Of a DNA stretch of 64,000 nt, positions 17,800 through 28,400 are shown piece after piece (positions within the stretch are counted from its first letter, which is position 1; each line of letters begins with the position of its first letter). Under the pieces are notes generated by a model, which was not told the origin of the DNA, ran no database searches, and was given only the letters and a program-made list of their open reading frames with translations. This DNA comes from Aliiglaciecola sp. LCG003 (GTDB lineage Bacteria; Pseudomonadota; Gammaproteobacteria; Enterobacterales; Alteromonadaceae). The stretch lies in assembly GCF_030316135.1 (NCBI RefSeq), contig NZ_CP128185.1, forward strand, positions 2,790,001 through 2,854,000. The letters are read 5' to 3'. A program made the position numbers and the translations under genes.

Positions 17800-19413
17800 C
17801 TAGAAACGCGCTATGCCGAAAGTATTGCTATTGAGCTTGCGATTATCGCCTTCTTGGCAGATAGCCAATGCATAGGCCAAAACCTCTCGGGTATCACGGG
17901 GGTCAATCATGCCGTCATCCCACAAGCGGGCGGAATTGGCCAACGCGCGGGATTTAGCTTCCATGACTTTGACGGTGCCTTTTTCTAATGCATCGAGCCG
18001 GTCTTGATCAATTGCGCCGCTTCTGGCCATCTTTGCTTTGGCAACCGTTCTTAAAACGCTGCCCGCCTGAGCTGGGCCCATCACAGATACCACCGAGCGT
18101 GGCCATGCAAACATAAAACGTGGATCTATGCCTCGTCCAGCCATGGCATAGTTACCCGCGCCAAATGAGCCGCCTAACAAAAGGCTAATTTTTGGCACTG
18201 TGGTATTGGTTACCGCTTGGATAAGCTTTGCGCCATGCTTGATGATACCGGCGCGCTCAGATTCGGTTCCGACTAAAAAGCCGGTGGTGTTGTGCAAAAA
18301 TATAATTGGCGTGGCGGTTTGTTGGCATAACTGAATAAATTGGGCAGCTTTGGCTGCCCCTTGGGCGGTAATAGGACCGTTATTGCCAATCACGCCACAA
18401 GGCATGCCGCACAGCTCCACATGCCCGCAAACCGTGCCTACGTCATAATCTGATTTAAAATCGAGAAAGTTCGAACCATCGGCAATTCGTGCTATGACTT
18501 CGCGAACATCGTAAGGGGTTTTAGCATCTTCAGGGACAACACCCAACAGCTCATCAGTGTTATATAAGGGTGCCTTGCTGGTATTATTAATTGGCGCCGG
18601 GCTGTTTTTATGCCAGCCTAAACTATGGGTAATTTCACGGGCAATGCGAATGCCATCGGCGTCATTTTCAGCTTGATAATCTGCCACCCCTGACACCGAG
18701 CTATGCATTTCAGCCCCGCCAATCTCTTCATCTGTGGCAATCTCACCGGTAGCCGCTTTTAGCAGCGGAGGCCCGGCAAGATACACAGTAGATTGCTTGC
18801 GGATCATCACTACGTAATCTGATAAACCCGGTTGATATGCCCCTCCGGCTGTGGCACTTCCGTGCACCACGGTAATTTGCGGAATACCCGCAGCGGATAG
18901 CTTTGCCTGTAAAGCAAAGCCTGCACCGGTAAAACCAAACCAGTCGCCCAGCGAGGTCAAATCGCCGCCGCCGCTTTGGGCTAAGGCTAAAACCGGCAGT
19001 TTGTTTTGCAGTGCAATGTTGTACATGCGCAAGCGTTTAACACTACCTAACTGGGTGATACTGCCACCTTTTGCGAGGTAATCATCGACCAACACCATGC
19101 AGCGGGTACCGGAAACGTAGCCCATACCGGCGATAACCCCACCGCCTGCTGCCGAGCCGTCGGTGTCGCCCTCTTGCATATAGCCACATAAGGTCGACAG
19201 CTCTAGAAAAGGCGCGCCGGGATCAAGCAACAGATTAAGCCGCTCTCTAGGTGGAAGTAGACCACGCTCAATATAACGCGGAGCTTTTTGCTGGGCATTT
19301 TGAATAACGCGCGTTTCGATACCACGCAGCTCGTCTACAGCGTCAAGCATCACACTGGCGTTCTGCTTGTATTGTGCTGATTGTGTATCAAGCTGCGACT
19401 GAATGATTGCCAT
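17800..19413 (-). CDS. atuC: Acyl-CoA carboxylase carboxyltransferase (beta) subunit, AtuC-like
   Basis: 537 residues, the expected length for AtuC/LiuB. The crotonase-like carboxyltransferase domains include PRERLNLLLDPGAPFLEL, GGGVIAGMGYVSG, FLHNTTGFLVG and SFGAGNYAMAGRG, and the C-terminal biotin/CoA-site region GPAQAGSVL. It transfers carboxyl from carboxybiotin of the AtuF-like subunit to the acyl-CoA. Geranyl-CoA versus methylcrotonyl-CoA preference depends on pocket residues that cannot be judged here; context supports geranyl-type substrates. Confidence 0.88.
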   Translation of the reverse strand: MAIIQSQLDTQSAQYKQNASVMLDAVDELRGIETRVIQNAQQKAPRYIERGLLPPRERLNLLLDPGAPFLELSTLCGYMQEGDTDGSAAGGGVIAGMGYVSGTRCMVLVDDYLAKGGSITQLGSVKRLRMYNIALQNKLPVLALAQSGGGDLTSLGDWFGFTGAGFALQAKLSAAGIPQITVVHGSATAGGAYQPGLSDYVVMIRKQSTVYLAGPPLLKAATGEIATDEEIGGAEMHSSVSGVADYQAENDADGIRIAREITHSLGWHKNSPAPINNTSKAPLYNTDELLGVVPEDAKTPYDVREVIARIADGSNFLDFKSDYDVGTVCGHVELCGMPCGVIGNNGPITAQGAAKAAQFIQLCQQTATPIIFLHNTTGFLVGTESERAGIIKHGAKLIQAVTNTTVPKISLLLGGSFGAGNYAMAGRGIDPRFMFAWPRSVVSVMGPAQAGSVLRTVAKAKMARSGAIDQDRLDALEKGTVKVMEAKSRALANSARLWDDGMIDPRDTREVLAYALAICQEGDNRKLNSNTFGIARF

Positions 19414-19472
19414 GTTTCCAATCCGTATTTGTTGTTAGTGAAAAATAGTCATTGCTAGCCTGTTGGCTCACA

Positions 19473-20435
19473 TCATGAACTTTTAGTAGTAAAAGCAGGC
19501 ATCTCAACAGCCCCTTGATATTCATTTTTAAGCTGTTGCACCAAAGCCTTCATAGGCAAAACCTGCTTAATTCCAGACACACCATGCCCTGCACTCCAGA
19601 AGTCTTTCCAGGCATTACTTTCTCCTAAATCAAGATCCACATGTGATTTGGCCTGAAAGCTTTCTAAGTCAACTCCAGCTCTTGCGATAGAGGGCTTGAG
19701 AAAGTTACATTTCACGCCGGTGAAGGTATCGGTATAGATTAAGTCTTTAATTTCAGAGGACACCAACATTGATTTATAGTCGGCTTCTACCTCGGCTTCT
19801 TCTGTAGCAATGAAGCGTGTGCCCATGTAGCTAAAATCAGCCCCTAAAATTTCAGCTGCCCGCACGCCGTAACCGTCGTTAATTGCGCCAGCCAGTGCTA
19901 GCGGGCCATCCCAAAACTCACGTATTTCTCGAACCAAGGCGAAGGGATTGATCTCACCGGCGTGTCCACCCGCACCGGCGGTGACGATGATGATGCCGTC
20001 AACCCCCGCCGCGATAGCTTTCTTGGCATGGTCGGCTCGAATAACGTCATGAAAAACAATGCCACCCCACTGATGGACTTCTTCAACCACCTGAGCAGGG
20101 TTGCCTTGGCTGGTGATCACAAAGGGCACTTGATGCTTTTTCACCACCGCACGGTCTTTTTCTAAACGAGTGTTCGACGGATGCACCACAAGATTAACCG
20201 CAAAGGGCGCAACTGGCTTTTCTGGGTTTGATTTGGCGTAGGCGTCCAATTCTGTCGAGATTTGCTCTATCCAGCTGTCGAGTAAATCTTGGGTGCGAGT
20301 ATTAAATGTGGGAAACGAGCCCACAATGCCGTTCTTACACGCACTGATCACCAACTTAGGACTAGACACCAAGAACATAGGAGCGCAAATGACCGGTAAA
20401 CTTAATTTGTTGTGAAACAATACTGGAATAGCCAT
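19473..20435 (-). CDS. Nitronate monooxygenase / 2-nitropropane dioxygenase-like flavoprotein
   Basis: 320-residue FMN-dependent TIM barrel: PVICAPMFLVSSPKLVISACK, then the phosphate-binding GADFSYMGTRFIATEEAEV and the conserved GAGGHAG loop. Enzymes annotated this way oxidise alkyl nitronates, but many family members in catabolic operons have other or unknown roles. Here it lies between the acyl-CoA dehydrogenase and carboxyltransferase genes, in the same strand and spacing. It is not part of the classical Pseudomonas atuABCDEFGH set, so its role in this pathway is open. Confidence 0.85.
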   Translation of the reverse strand: MAIPVLFHNKLSLPVICAPMFLVSSPKLVISACKNGIVGSFPTFNTRTQDLLDSWIEQISTELDAYAKSNPEKPVAPFAVNLVVHPSNTRLEKDRAVVKKHQVPFVITSQGNPAQVVEEVHQWGGIVFHDVIRADHAKKAIAAGVDGIIIVTAGAGGHAGEINPFALVREIREFWDGPLALAGAINDGYGVRAAEILGADFSYMGTRFIATEEAEVEADYKSMLVSSEIKDLIYTDTFTGVKCNFLKPSIARAGVDLESFQAKSHVDLDLGESNAWKDFWSAGHGVSGIKQVLPMKALVQQLKNEYQGAVEMPAFTTKSS

Positions 20436-20518
20436 GTTGATTTCCCTTTAACCTCTACTTCTTTAACCAAATTCACATTTAAAAACGTGCTGGGTACAAT
20501 CTCCCAACTCGAATGCAC

Positions 20519-21673
20519 TTATCTGCGCTTTGGAAATATATCCATATGCTTAGCAATAATGCCCAACATCATCTCGTCACTGCCACCGGCAATCGATAAA
20601 ATTCGACTATCCCGATAGGCTCTGGCAACCACGTTATCCCACATGAACCCCATGCCGCCCCAATACTGTAGACACCCATCGGTAACTTCTCGCCACAATC
20701 GTCCAGATTTGAGTTTTGCCATAGAGGCTAGATAGGTAGCATCTTCGCCATTCACATGTTGATGACAGGCCTTCCAGGTTAGCGCGCGAAGAGCCTCAAC
20801 TTCAGTTTGTAATTCAGCCAGTTTGAAGTGCACAACTTGGTTGTTTAGCACGGGCTGGCCAAAGGTGTGACGCTCACGACACCACTGGATAGTGTCTTGA
20901 ATGATCCGTTCCATCCCTTTAAGTGCACCGGCGGCGGCATATATACGTTCTTCTTGGAATTGCATCATCTGCATTGCGAAGCCGCGGTTCTCTTCTCCAA
21001 TCCGATTACGCTTGGGCACCCGCACATTATCGAAAAAGATTTGCGCGGTATCACTGGCGCGCATACCCATTTTGTTCAATGGCTTGGATATCTCAATGCC
21101 CGGAGAATCTAGTGGAACGATAATAAGAGACTTATTGGCATGTACATTACCGTCACTGGTATTGGCCAACAAACAAATCCAATCGCCTTGGGTTGCGTTG
21201 GTGATCCACATTTTGCTGCCATTAATGACGTAATCATCACCGTCACTTTTGGCATTGGTTTTTAAACCTGCCACATCAGAGCCTGCGCCTGGCTCACTAA
21301 CACCAATACAGGCCACCATGTCTCCGGCAATGGCAGGTGCGAGAAAATCACGCTTCAACTCGTCGCTACCAAAGCGCGCTAAGGCAGGTGTGGCCATATC
21401 CGTTTGCACCCCAATTGCCATGGGTAGCGAACCACCATAGGCACGGCCGATCTCTTCAGCAAACACTAGATTGTAGCTGTAATCTAAACCTGAGCCCCCA
21501 AAGGCTTCTGGTTTATGAATGCCTAACAAGCCTAGGTCACCCATTTTCTTGAATAGAGAATGCAGCGGAGCCTTCCCAGCACTTTCCCACTCTTCCACAA
21601 AGGGATCCATTTCCCGATCTACAAAATCTCGAACTGTCTTTCTTAGCGCTTCATGCTCTTGGGTTAAGTCCAT
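20519..21673 (-). CDS. atuD: Acyl-CoA dehydrogenase, AtuD-like
   Basis: About 384 residues, FAD-dependent. Signatures are ACIGVSEPGAGSDVAGL (about residue 125) and the C-terminal QYWGGMGFMWDN...YRDSRILSIAGGSDEMM. The ATG at 21673 (MDLTQEHEALRK) has GGAG eight bases upstream and is preferred over the longer open frame from 21706. In the atu pathway AtuD oxidises citronellyl-CoA to geranyl-CoA. It is first in the minus-strand operon, divergent from a GlxA-type regulator. Confidence 0.9.
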   Translation of the reverse strand: MDLTQEHEALRKTVRDFVDREMDPFVEEWESAGKAPLHSLFKKMGDLGLLGIHKPEAFGGSGLDYSYNLVFAEEIGRAYGGSLPMAIGVQTDMATPALARFGSDELKRDFLAPAIAGDMVACIGVSEPGAGSDVAGLKTNAKSDGDDYVINGSKMWITNATQGDWICLLANTSDGNVHANKSLIIVPLDSPGIEISKPLNKMGMRASDTAQIFFDNVRVPKRNRIGEENRGFAMQMMQFQEERIYAAAGALKGMERIIQDTIQWCRERHTFGQPVLNNQVVHFKLAELQTEVEALRALTWKACHQHVNGEDATYLASMAKLKSGRLWREVTDGCLQYWGGMGFMWDNVVARAYRDSRILSIAGGSDEMMLGIIAKHMDIFPKRR

Positions 21674-21810
21674 GATTTTCTCCAGTATCAAATTCACTGT
21701 GAACATACTAGAAGTGTAAACAACATGTTAACAGCGTCAGTCAGGACATTTAACTGGTCATTCGGGCCATTATTGTAAATAATACCGCCAACAGAATAGG
21801 AAATTTGTTT

Positions 21811-22782
21811 ATGTTGAAGCACGTCACCCTCTACGCTTGTGAAAATACAATGGGCCTGAGCCTAGGTCTTACTCACGATGTTTTAGCCTTTGCGTCGAGC
21901 TTACAAAAACGTTTACTGGGTGAGCCAATTAATATTTCGCTGGTGACCTTAGATGGTAAGCCCACATCTACCTTTAGCGGTTTAGCAGTGACACCAGATT
22001 GTGCGCTGGATGACATTCACAGCACAGATCTAGTCATACTGCATGGTATTTGGGGAGACATGGATGACTTACTCATTCAGCAACAAGCCTTGTACCCTCG
22101 TCTTCGGCAGTGGCATGAACAAGGTAAGCCCATTATGGCGGCGGCAACTGCGGCGTATTTTTTGGCCGAAGCCGGACTCTTGGATGACAGGATCAGTACT
22201 ACTCACTGGCAAAAGCAAGCCCATTTTGCCCGCTCATACCCCAAAGTAAATGTGCGTCCTGAACGCTATATCACTGCCACAGGTGAGCTTTACTGCTCCG
22301 CTGGTATGAATGCGGCACTGGAGATCATGGTGTATTTACTTTCTCGGCTGTCTTGCCCTGAGGTAGGTGAATCTGTTGAGCAGGTATTTTTAGTGGATTT
22401 TCGGCGCGGTTACTCCGGCGAATTCACCTCCATGGGACATCAAACCTACCATAAAGACGATGAGATTTTATCTGTTCAACAGTGGTTAGAAATTCACTTT
22501 ATGAACCCAGTCACCATCGACGAACTGGCCAGCAAGGCAAATATGAGCACCCGCACTTTCAAGCGACGCTTTAAAGATGCCACCGGCGAAACACCCCTTG
22601 GCTACATACAGCAACTCCGAATCGAACAAGGCAAAGAGTACCTCAAGCATAGTGACAAGAGCGTAGAAGAAATTTCCTGGTCAGTAGGCTACCAAGATGC
22701 CGGACACTTTAACCGCTTGTTCAAACGAGCCTATGCAATGAATGCATCTGCGTGGCGACAAAATCACCGCTTACATAAATAA
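21811..22782 (+). CDS. GlxA-type regulator (DJ-1-like + AraC HTH), probable atu operon regulator
   Basis: About 323 residues starting at the ATG at 21811 (AGGA about 9 bases upstream). The N-terminal DJ-1/PfpI-like domain has lost the nucleophile cysteine (MAAATAAYFLAEAG), so it is a ligand sensor, not an enzyme. The C-terminal AraC domain has VTIDELASKANMSTRTFKRR and EEISWSVGYQDAGHFNRLFK. It is divergently placed about 140 bases from the atuD-like start, the usual position for a pathway activator. Pseudomonas atu is controlled by a TetR-type AtuR, so the regulator class differs here. Confidence 0.88.
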   Translation: MLKHVTLYACENTMGLSLGLTHDVLAFASSLQKRLLGEPINISLVTLDGKPTSTFSGLAVTPDCALDDIHSTDLVILHGIWGDMDDLLIQQQALYPRLRQWHEQGKPIMAAATAAYFLAEAGLLDDRISTTHWQKQAHFARSYPKVNVRPERYITATGELYCSAGMNAALEIMVYLLSRLSCPEVGESVEQVFLVDFRRGYSGEFTSMGHQTYHKDDEILSVQQWLEIHFMNPVTIDELASKANMSTRTFKRRFKDATGETPLGYIQQLRIEQGKEYLKHSDKSVEEISWSVGYQDAGHFNRLFKRAYAMNASAWRQNHRLHK

Positions 22783-22943
22783 GCCTGCCACTGAGCTCCA
22801 AGGCTAGGTTTTGAACCCACATCACAGAAAATATATTAGGGATTATTTTGTTCAGAGCGTTGTATTACATAAGACCCAGCCATATGGTTAATACATAGAG
22901 TAAGTTTTGACTTCAATCAGTAAACATAAACGGAGCGCTACCA

Positions 22944-23159
22944 ATGGAACATGACAACAGCAACCAAAATGAGCACGGCATCGCCAACTTCGCAGCGTTG
23001 AAAACCGCCATAGCAAATGGCGAAGAGCAATCGATAAAAGAACTATTGCCCGACGAACCCATGCAAGAGCTAGAAAAAAGCTATCTCATCGACCTAGCCA
23101 AGCTAACCAACAACCACGCAATTATACAGCTATTAGAAGACATTCCGGTCAAGAAATAG
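22944..23159 (+). CDS. Small hypothetical protein (71 aa)
   Basis: A GGAGC ribosome binding site sits 8 bases before the ATG. The product is acidic and helical (FAALKTAIANGEEQSIKELL ... IIQLLEDIPVKK), resembling a single helix-pair of an ankyrin or TPR-like repeat, with no signal peptide. No family recognised. It stands alone between the GlxA regulator and another small gene. Confidence 0.6.
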   Translation: MEHDNSNQNEHGIANFAALKTAIANGEEQSIKELLPDEPMQELEKSYLIDLAKLTNNHAIIQLLEDIPVKK

Positions 23160-23295
23160 CTTTAGCCTACCTCTTGTTTAAGCAGCCGTAGAGTATTGGA
23201 GATAAAATTTTATTAGTCTGTTGTTCTCAAACAATTATAGAATCACCGATATTAAATTAGATCCCAGCGATTAAGCTGCAGTGAAGGTAGGAAAA

Positions 23296-23466
23296 ATGTC
23301 TGAGAAGAAAGTGAAGTTTGAATTCGAAAAAAAGAATAAAAATAGCGTGCGATACAAAGAAATACCAGAAGATGGCATGCCCCCAGTTATCGGCAGCATC
23401 TACGTTCAAAGCTGGTTCGCTGGCAACAGTAAAAATATTGAAGTAACAATAAATAAGAAAGATTGA
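23296..23466 (+). CDS. Small hypothetical protein (56 aa)
   Basis: The ATG at 23296 follows AGGTAGGA; a GTG at 23281 is a poorer alternative. The product begins with a lysine-rich stretch (MSEKKVKFEFEKKNKNSVRY) followed by PVIGSIYVQSWFAG and an IEVTINKK ending, suggesting a small all-beta protein. No family recognised. It converges on the methyltransferase-HNH gene. Confidence 0.5.
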   Translation: MSEKKVKFEFEKKNKNSVRYKEIPEDGMPPVIGSIYVQSWFAGNSKNIEVTINKKD

Positions 23467-23530
23467 TGGTTGTATTAGATGCCCTGTTGATAGAATAGAG
23501 CAATTTAGCGAGATTATAATCTATCCTAAA

Positions 23531-25237
23531 TTAATACCACTCGGTCAATTGCTGTAAATCGCGCAGGCGATCACGTTGTAAAGAAAACGCTTCAAACACA
23601 TCATCGAAGCTGCGATTTTGGTTTGAAAGCATAGGCAGAGCAAAGCTCGCTTGAGTGAAAAATTCAGACGAATCATCCTGCCAAGCTGATTGCCACCAAT
23701 GAGTTATATCCGATCGGCAGCTATTTAATTTTGATGCACTGGGTAACTTATCTGATTTCTTGATATTAATTTGGCTATTGCTGGGCAGCAAATTCCATAA
23801 GTCGTTATTGGGCCACCGCGCAAATGGTATAGCGTGATCAACGGCATATTTGCCAGTCATACTTAGCCGCTTACCCGACCACACACAATGTACATTTTGC
23901 TGGGCCAAAAGTGCGTCAATACGCTTGCGCACTTTAGTGGTATTGCGATGTGGATTGTCCCAACGCAATGCATCAAAATATTGTTGGCGGGTAAACCCAT
24001 TGTTTTTATTGCCGCTGTATTTCTCCATTTGAGCTACCCACTCATTCAACAAAGCCGGTTCAATCCATACACTAAACTGCGCCATCGCATCCCAAATAGG
24101 TTTGGGTAGGTAAAATGAACCAAAACTGGCTAAATAGTCATTATCAAGCATGATGCATTTGGGTTTACTTTTGAATTTGGTTTGCACCGAAAACACCGCA
24201 TCTTGAGTGCCAGGTAAAGTAATGTATTTCACTGGCATGTCTTTTATGGTGTTACTAATGTCTTTTAAAGTTTGATGCAAGCTACTGGCAAAGTCGTTAG
24301 CACTATTTGAATAACTAGCCCCTACATACAAGTCATTATTTGCAAGCGAAGTAAGCTTTTGCCAACCATTTTCTTTAATAAAACCTAAGCCCTTTTTGCT
24401 GTTGCTATTTTGCTGCATAGCAAAGGTATCAACTAAGGGTTTATATAACTTCATCCAATACAACGATACCAAACCTAGAGGCAACTCAACACAGTCATCG
24501 GTTTGGCTTATCACTGCGCCGGGATGTCCTTCGGCAATGCGCAACAAGGCGCGCAATAGCGCCAATTTATACGTAGAGGCTTTGTTGTCGTTTACTACAA
24601 TGTTGCGTATTAGTGGAAAAGCCCCTGTGCCATTATCAGGCAAGGTAAGCACCACAGTCTGCCAACTTACATCATCGCGACCGAGTTTGTCCTTAGCTAT
24701 CTGCGAGGTAGCTAACTCATATGACAGACCAAACTTGCTGGCTAATTGCGCCTGCTCTGATGTAGACACTTCATACATAACACGCTCGTCATGGCATTCA
24801 CCGTGACGCAGCGATATCACTAACTTGCCATTAGGTTTCAATAAGGTGCTTAGCTTTCTAAAAGCACGTTCACGATTAGATGGTGCAATATGCATCCACA
24901 CTGCGCTAAGTAAAATGAGATCAAATTTAATTTGTAGAGCAAAGACTTTTTGTAACTCTGGAAGCGTATCGTCAAGCCAATGAATATTAAGATTTGAGTG
25001 TTTTTCGCGAGCTAATGAACGCATACCCTCGGCGGGTTCAACAGCAACAACACTTAAACCTTTATCTGCAAGAAATGCTGCATCACGGCCAGACCCTGCA
25101 CCAACATCAAGTGCCCAGCCTTTGTCTGGCAAATGCGTTAGCCAATCACTATGCACATCAGTAAAACTGACATTGTCATATTGGGCACTTAAACTCTCAG
25201 CCTGCTTTGAGTAATAAGTAATATTGCTGGCGCTCAA
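23531..25237 (-). CDS. Class I SAM methyltransferase fused to HNH endonuclease
   Basis: 568 residues. N-terminal Rossmann methyltransferase: ALDVGAGSGRDAAFLA (SAM motif I, about 41-56), an acidic VAVEP loop and LILLSAVWMHIAP (motif IV region, about 106-118). The middle (about 200-440) is not recognised. The C-terminus (about 450-505) carries an HNH-type nuclease: CVWSGKRL, YAVDHAIPFARW, NDLWNLLPSNSQINIKKSDKLP. The methyltransferase part resembles UbiE/Tam-like small-molecule or nucleic-acid enzymes rather than a typical DNA methylase (no DPPY/NPPY). It lies 236 bases downstream of the nuclease-helicase gene on the same strand. The pairing suggests a nucleic-acid modification or defence role (inference). 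Confidence 0.8.
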   Translation of the reverse strand: MSASNITYYSKQAESLSAQYDNVSFTDVHSDWLTHLPDKGWALDVGAGSGRDAAFLADKGLSVVAVEPAEGMRSLAREKHSNLNIHWLDDTLPELQKVFALQIKFDLILLSAVWMHIAPSNRERAFRKLSTLLKPNGKLVISLRHGECHDERVMYEVSTSEQAQLASKFGLSYELATSQIAKDKLGRDDVSWQTVVLTLPDNGTGAFPLIRNIVVNDNKASTYKLALLRALLRIAEGHPGAVISQTDDCVELPLGLVSLYWMKLYKPLVDTFAMQQNSNSKKGLGFIKENGWQKLTSLANNDLYVGASYSNSANDFASSLHQTLKDISNTIKDMPVKYITLPGTQDAVFSVQTKFKSKPKCIMLDNDYLASFGSFYLPKPIWDAMAQFSVWIEPALLNEWVAQMEKYSGNKNNGFTRQQYFDALRWDNPHRNTTKVRKRIDALLAQQNVHCVWSGKRLSMTGKYAVDHAIPFARWPNNDLWNLLPSNSQINIKKSDKLPSASKLNSCRSDITHWWQSAWQDDSSEFFTQASFALPMLSNQNRSFDDVFEAFSLQRDRLRDLQQLTEWY

Positions 25238-25473
25238 ACGGTTTCCTTTTTCTTTGAACGATATAAGCCCAAAAGTACATTACTTTAGGATACTGCGCTA
25301 GTTATGTGGATGAATTGAATATTTAAGGACTTATTTACCCCTGCGATTTATATCAATATACTCAAATTCTCTAGAATTTCAAAAAAGCAGCGAAGCCAAT
25401 TTGACTAAACTTCATGTAAAACATTATCGCTGAATTTAATCCTTTCATTTATTCCCTTTTTTAAGTCAAGTGC

Positions 25474-28400
25474 CTACAAGTCAACCAACTGCTGAAAAAA
25501 ACTAAAGCGTTTAATATCTTCGATATTGCTTGGTGAGCCTTGTAATAGGGTTTCACTGTAAACCACTATGGCGAGTGCTTGCGCTCTTGAAATCGCGACG
25601 TTTAAGCGATTTATGCTTAGCAAAAAATCTGCGCCTCGAGCGGATTCAGCGGCAATACTGGCGGTCATTGAAACAATCACCACTGGCGCTTCTTGGCCTT
25701 GAAATAAATCCACTGTGCCTACTCGCGCATCAAATCCCAATGTCTTTTTAAGCTCGTTTACCTGATGATTAAATGGCGCGACCACCAGTATGTCAGAGCC
25801 GGTGATTGGCTTTTTATTGCCGTTTTTATCGGTGTGCTCACTTTTGAGTAAATCGTCGACCAATAGGCGTATAAGCGCAACTTCTTCTGCGCTACTCTGT
25901 TTGTTACCTGAATGGTCTAGCGGTATTGCGATAATCCCCGCTGACTCGATTAGGCTTGTGTGGTGCTGTTTGGGAAAATGTATGTGTTGTCGATCGCAGT
26001 TAGCATCGTTATCCAATCGGCCTTCATAGACCATCTCTGATATGAACTGATTAACCGCGCTGTGCATGCGGTACGAGCGATTCAGAAAAACGCCCTTGTC
26101 GATGGGCACTGTGGCATGTTCTTGCAGTTGGTAGTCTAAAATCGACAAACTACTGTCGCCTGGATGGCTGCCTTGTAATGGTTGCGGCAATTGCATTTGG
26201 TCGCCCATCACCACAATATTATTGGCATTTTTAGCCATGGCGATGAGGTATGCAACGGATACTTGCCCAGCTTCATCGATAAACAAATAATCAAATGAAT
26301 GCTCATTTTGCGCAAAACCCCATGCGGTTGCACCATATAGACCAGCGCCTTGAAGGTGAATATTGCCATCTCGCGAATTGAGCTGCTGAATAGGGTAAAG
26401 GGAAAACATCTCGTCAGTGTCGTCTTGCTGCACTTTGTACATGGGAATCTGCAGCCCCGCTGCGAGCATAAGCTTCGCAACTGCGCTCATCAGGTTGTTA
26501 ATCGCCTTGTGACTATTGGAGCTGACCCCGATGGATTTACCCTGTTGCAATAACTCAAGGATTACGTGTGATGCAGTGTAGGTCTTGCCTGTTCCAGGTG
26601 GTCCTTGAATGGATAGAAACGAATTATCTAAGCGACATACTGCTTGAGTGATCAATGCCAGTTTGTTGGCGTCTTTGGCACTATCGATTTGCTGCAGTAA
26701 ACCTTGGGGTAACGCTGGTGATCGTCTTAGTAAAAAATCTTCCAGCGGCTTGGATAATTTCTGCTCGTTAGTAAATCTAATGGCTGCTCCGCGCACTCGG
26801 TCCTCAACTGCACCTGGATTAATATATTCATAGGAAATTAGCGTCAGATAATCAGGTAAAGGTGCATTGCGCTTTCCTTTAATCCATACCAGCCCGGCCT
26901 TATCATCAACATTTTCAATACCCACCACACCAATATTTCTTTCCAATACAAAGGCTTGTTTAAAACGCCTATTTCTAAACTCTTGGGATGGAATGAATTG
27001 ATATTCATACACTGGCGCGCCCCTACCGCTTTTGCCCGATGGTTGAGGATCGGTAGCCGTGCGCTCACAACCTACTAGACAGTCAGGATCATCAAATAAT
27101 TCTTCAAAGCTCATGGCTTTACGCTCGAAAAATCGCCACCAGGTCGGTTTGTTTTCACGTGAGAAAAAATCCACTAAATCGGCCAGTTGATTAGTGATCA
27201 GGCTGGTCTGGTGTGATGTACCTTGAGCATCCGCCAATACTCGTAAATTCGTCTCAATTTGTCGAACAGGATCAGGTTCATCTTGGTCAGATTGTTGTGC
27301 CGTTGTGCCTGTTGCCACTGGGAAGGGCTCGACATACTCAATCTGATAATTCTTTTGTAGCTCGCGCAGCCATGCTGTGAGCTCTTGAGTGGAGTTACAA
27401 TCATCAATATTGTAATCACGAATATCGCATAAGACTTTTGAAGTTTGCCAGCTTTGGCCATCGGGAGTTTCTTGCCATTTGGCATACACCACCACCGACT
27501 CACCACCAGAGGCCACATCTGTATCGCGCTGCTCTCTAAAAAGCTGCTCTACTTTTTTGATCGAGTAACTCGGGGCCCCTAAAATCATGCCATGTTGAAT
27601 GACTTTGTATAAATCAACAAATACTCCAGCTCGTAGCATGTCATCGATTTGAGTTTCCATAACGCCATAACGACCCATCAAGCGTTTGCATACACTGATT
27701 TCATAATGACCATAATGATATATGTGCATACTAGGGTTTTGCCGCCAGCGCTTATAGGCGAATTCAGCAAAGTCGATAAATGCTGTCTTTTCTTGTTGAT
27801 GATCATGGGCCCAGCGCTCCCAAAACTGCCGTTTGCCACCAGTGTCGAAGTAACTGCAGCCCCACAAATACTCCAAACCGCCCTCCTCTAATGGAAAGCC
27901 TTCTAGGTCAAAAAATAAATCGCCTTGATCATGGGGCGGCAGGATTGCCAAGCCTTTGGGATCATTTTGGTCCATGGGGAGCAATTCAAACGCCAAAGTT
28001 GCTGTTGTTTCGGTTTGTTTCTGCAACTTAGCTTGGTGCTTAAGACGCTCACTGATCTCTACCGGCATGCTACCAATGCTTAACTGCTTGTTATTGATTA
28101 GTTGTTCGCAGGTGTTGATCCCCGCACGGTTCAACCTTTGAATGTGTAACCTTGTGATATTGGCAATTTTGGATAGGTGATCTTGTTGCTGACGCAATTG
28201 TTCAACATAGTCAGTCCAATCACCAAGGTCTTTGTATGCGAAGGGATCGGGCTGATTGCTCGGGTCAAAGCCTGATTGCTGATTTATAAATTCGGTCTTC
28301 TTCGCCTGATAATAAGCCCAAAAATCTAAGCTGCTATACTGAACTTTCTCTTGGGTACCCAATACAACCGCGATGTTATCTGGCAGCACTCCTTGTACAG

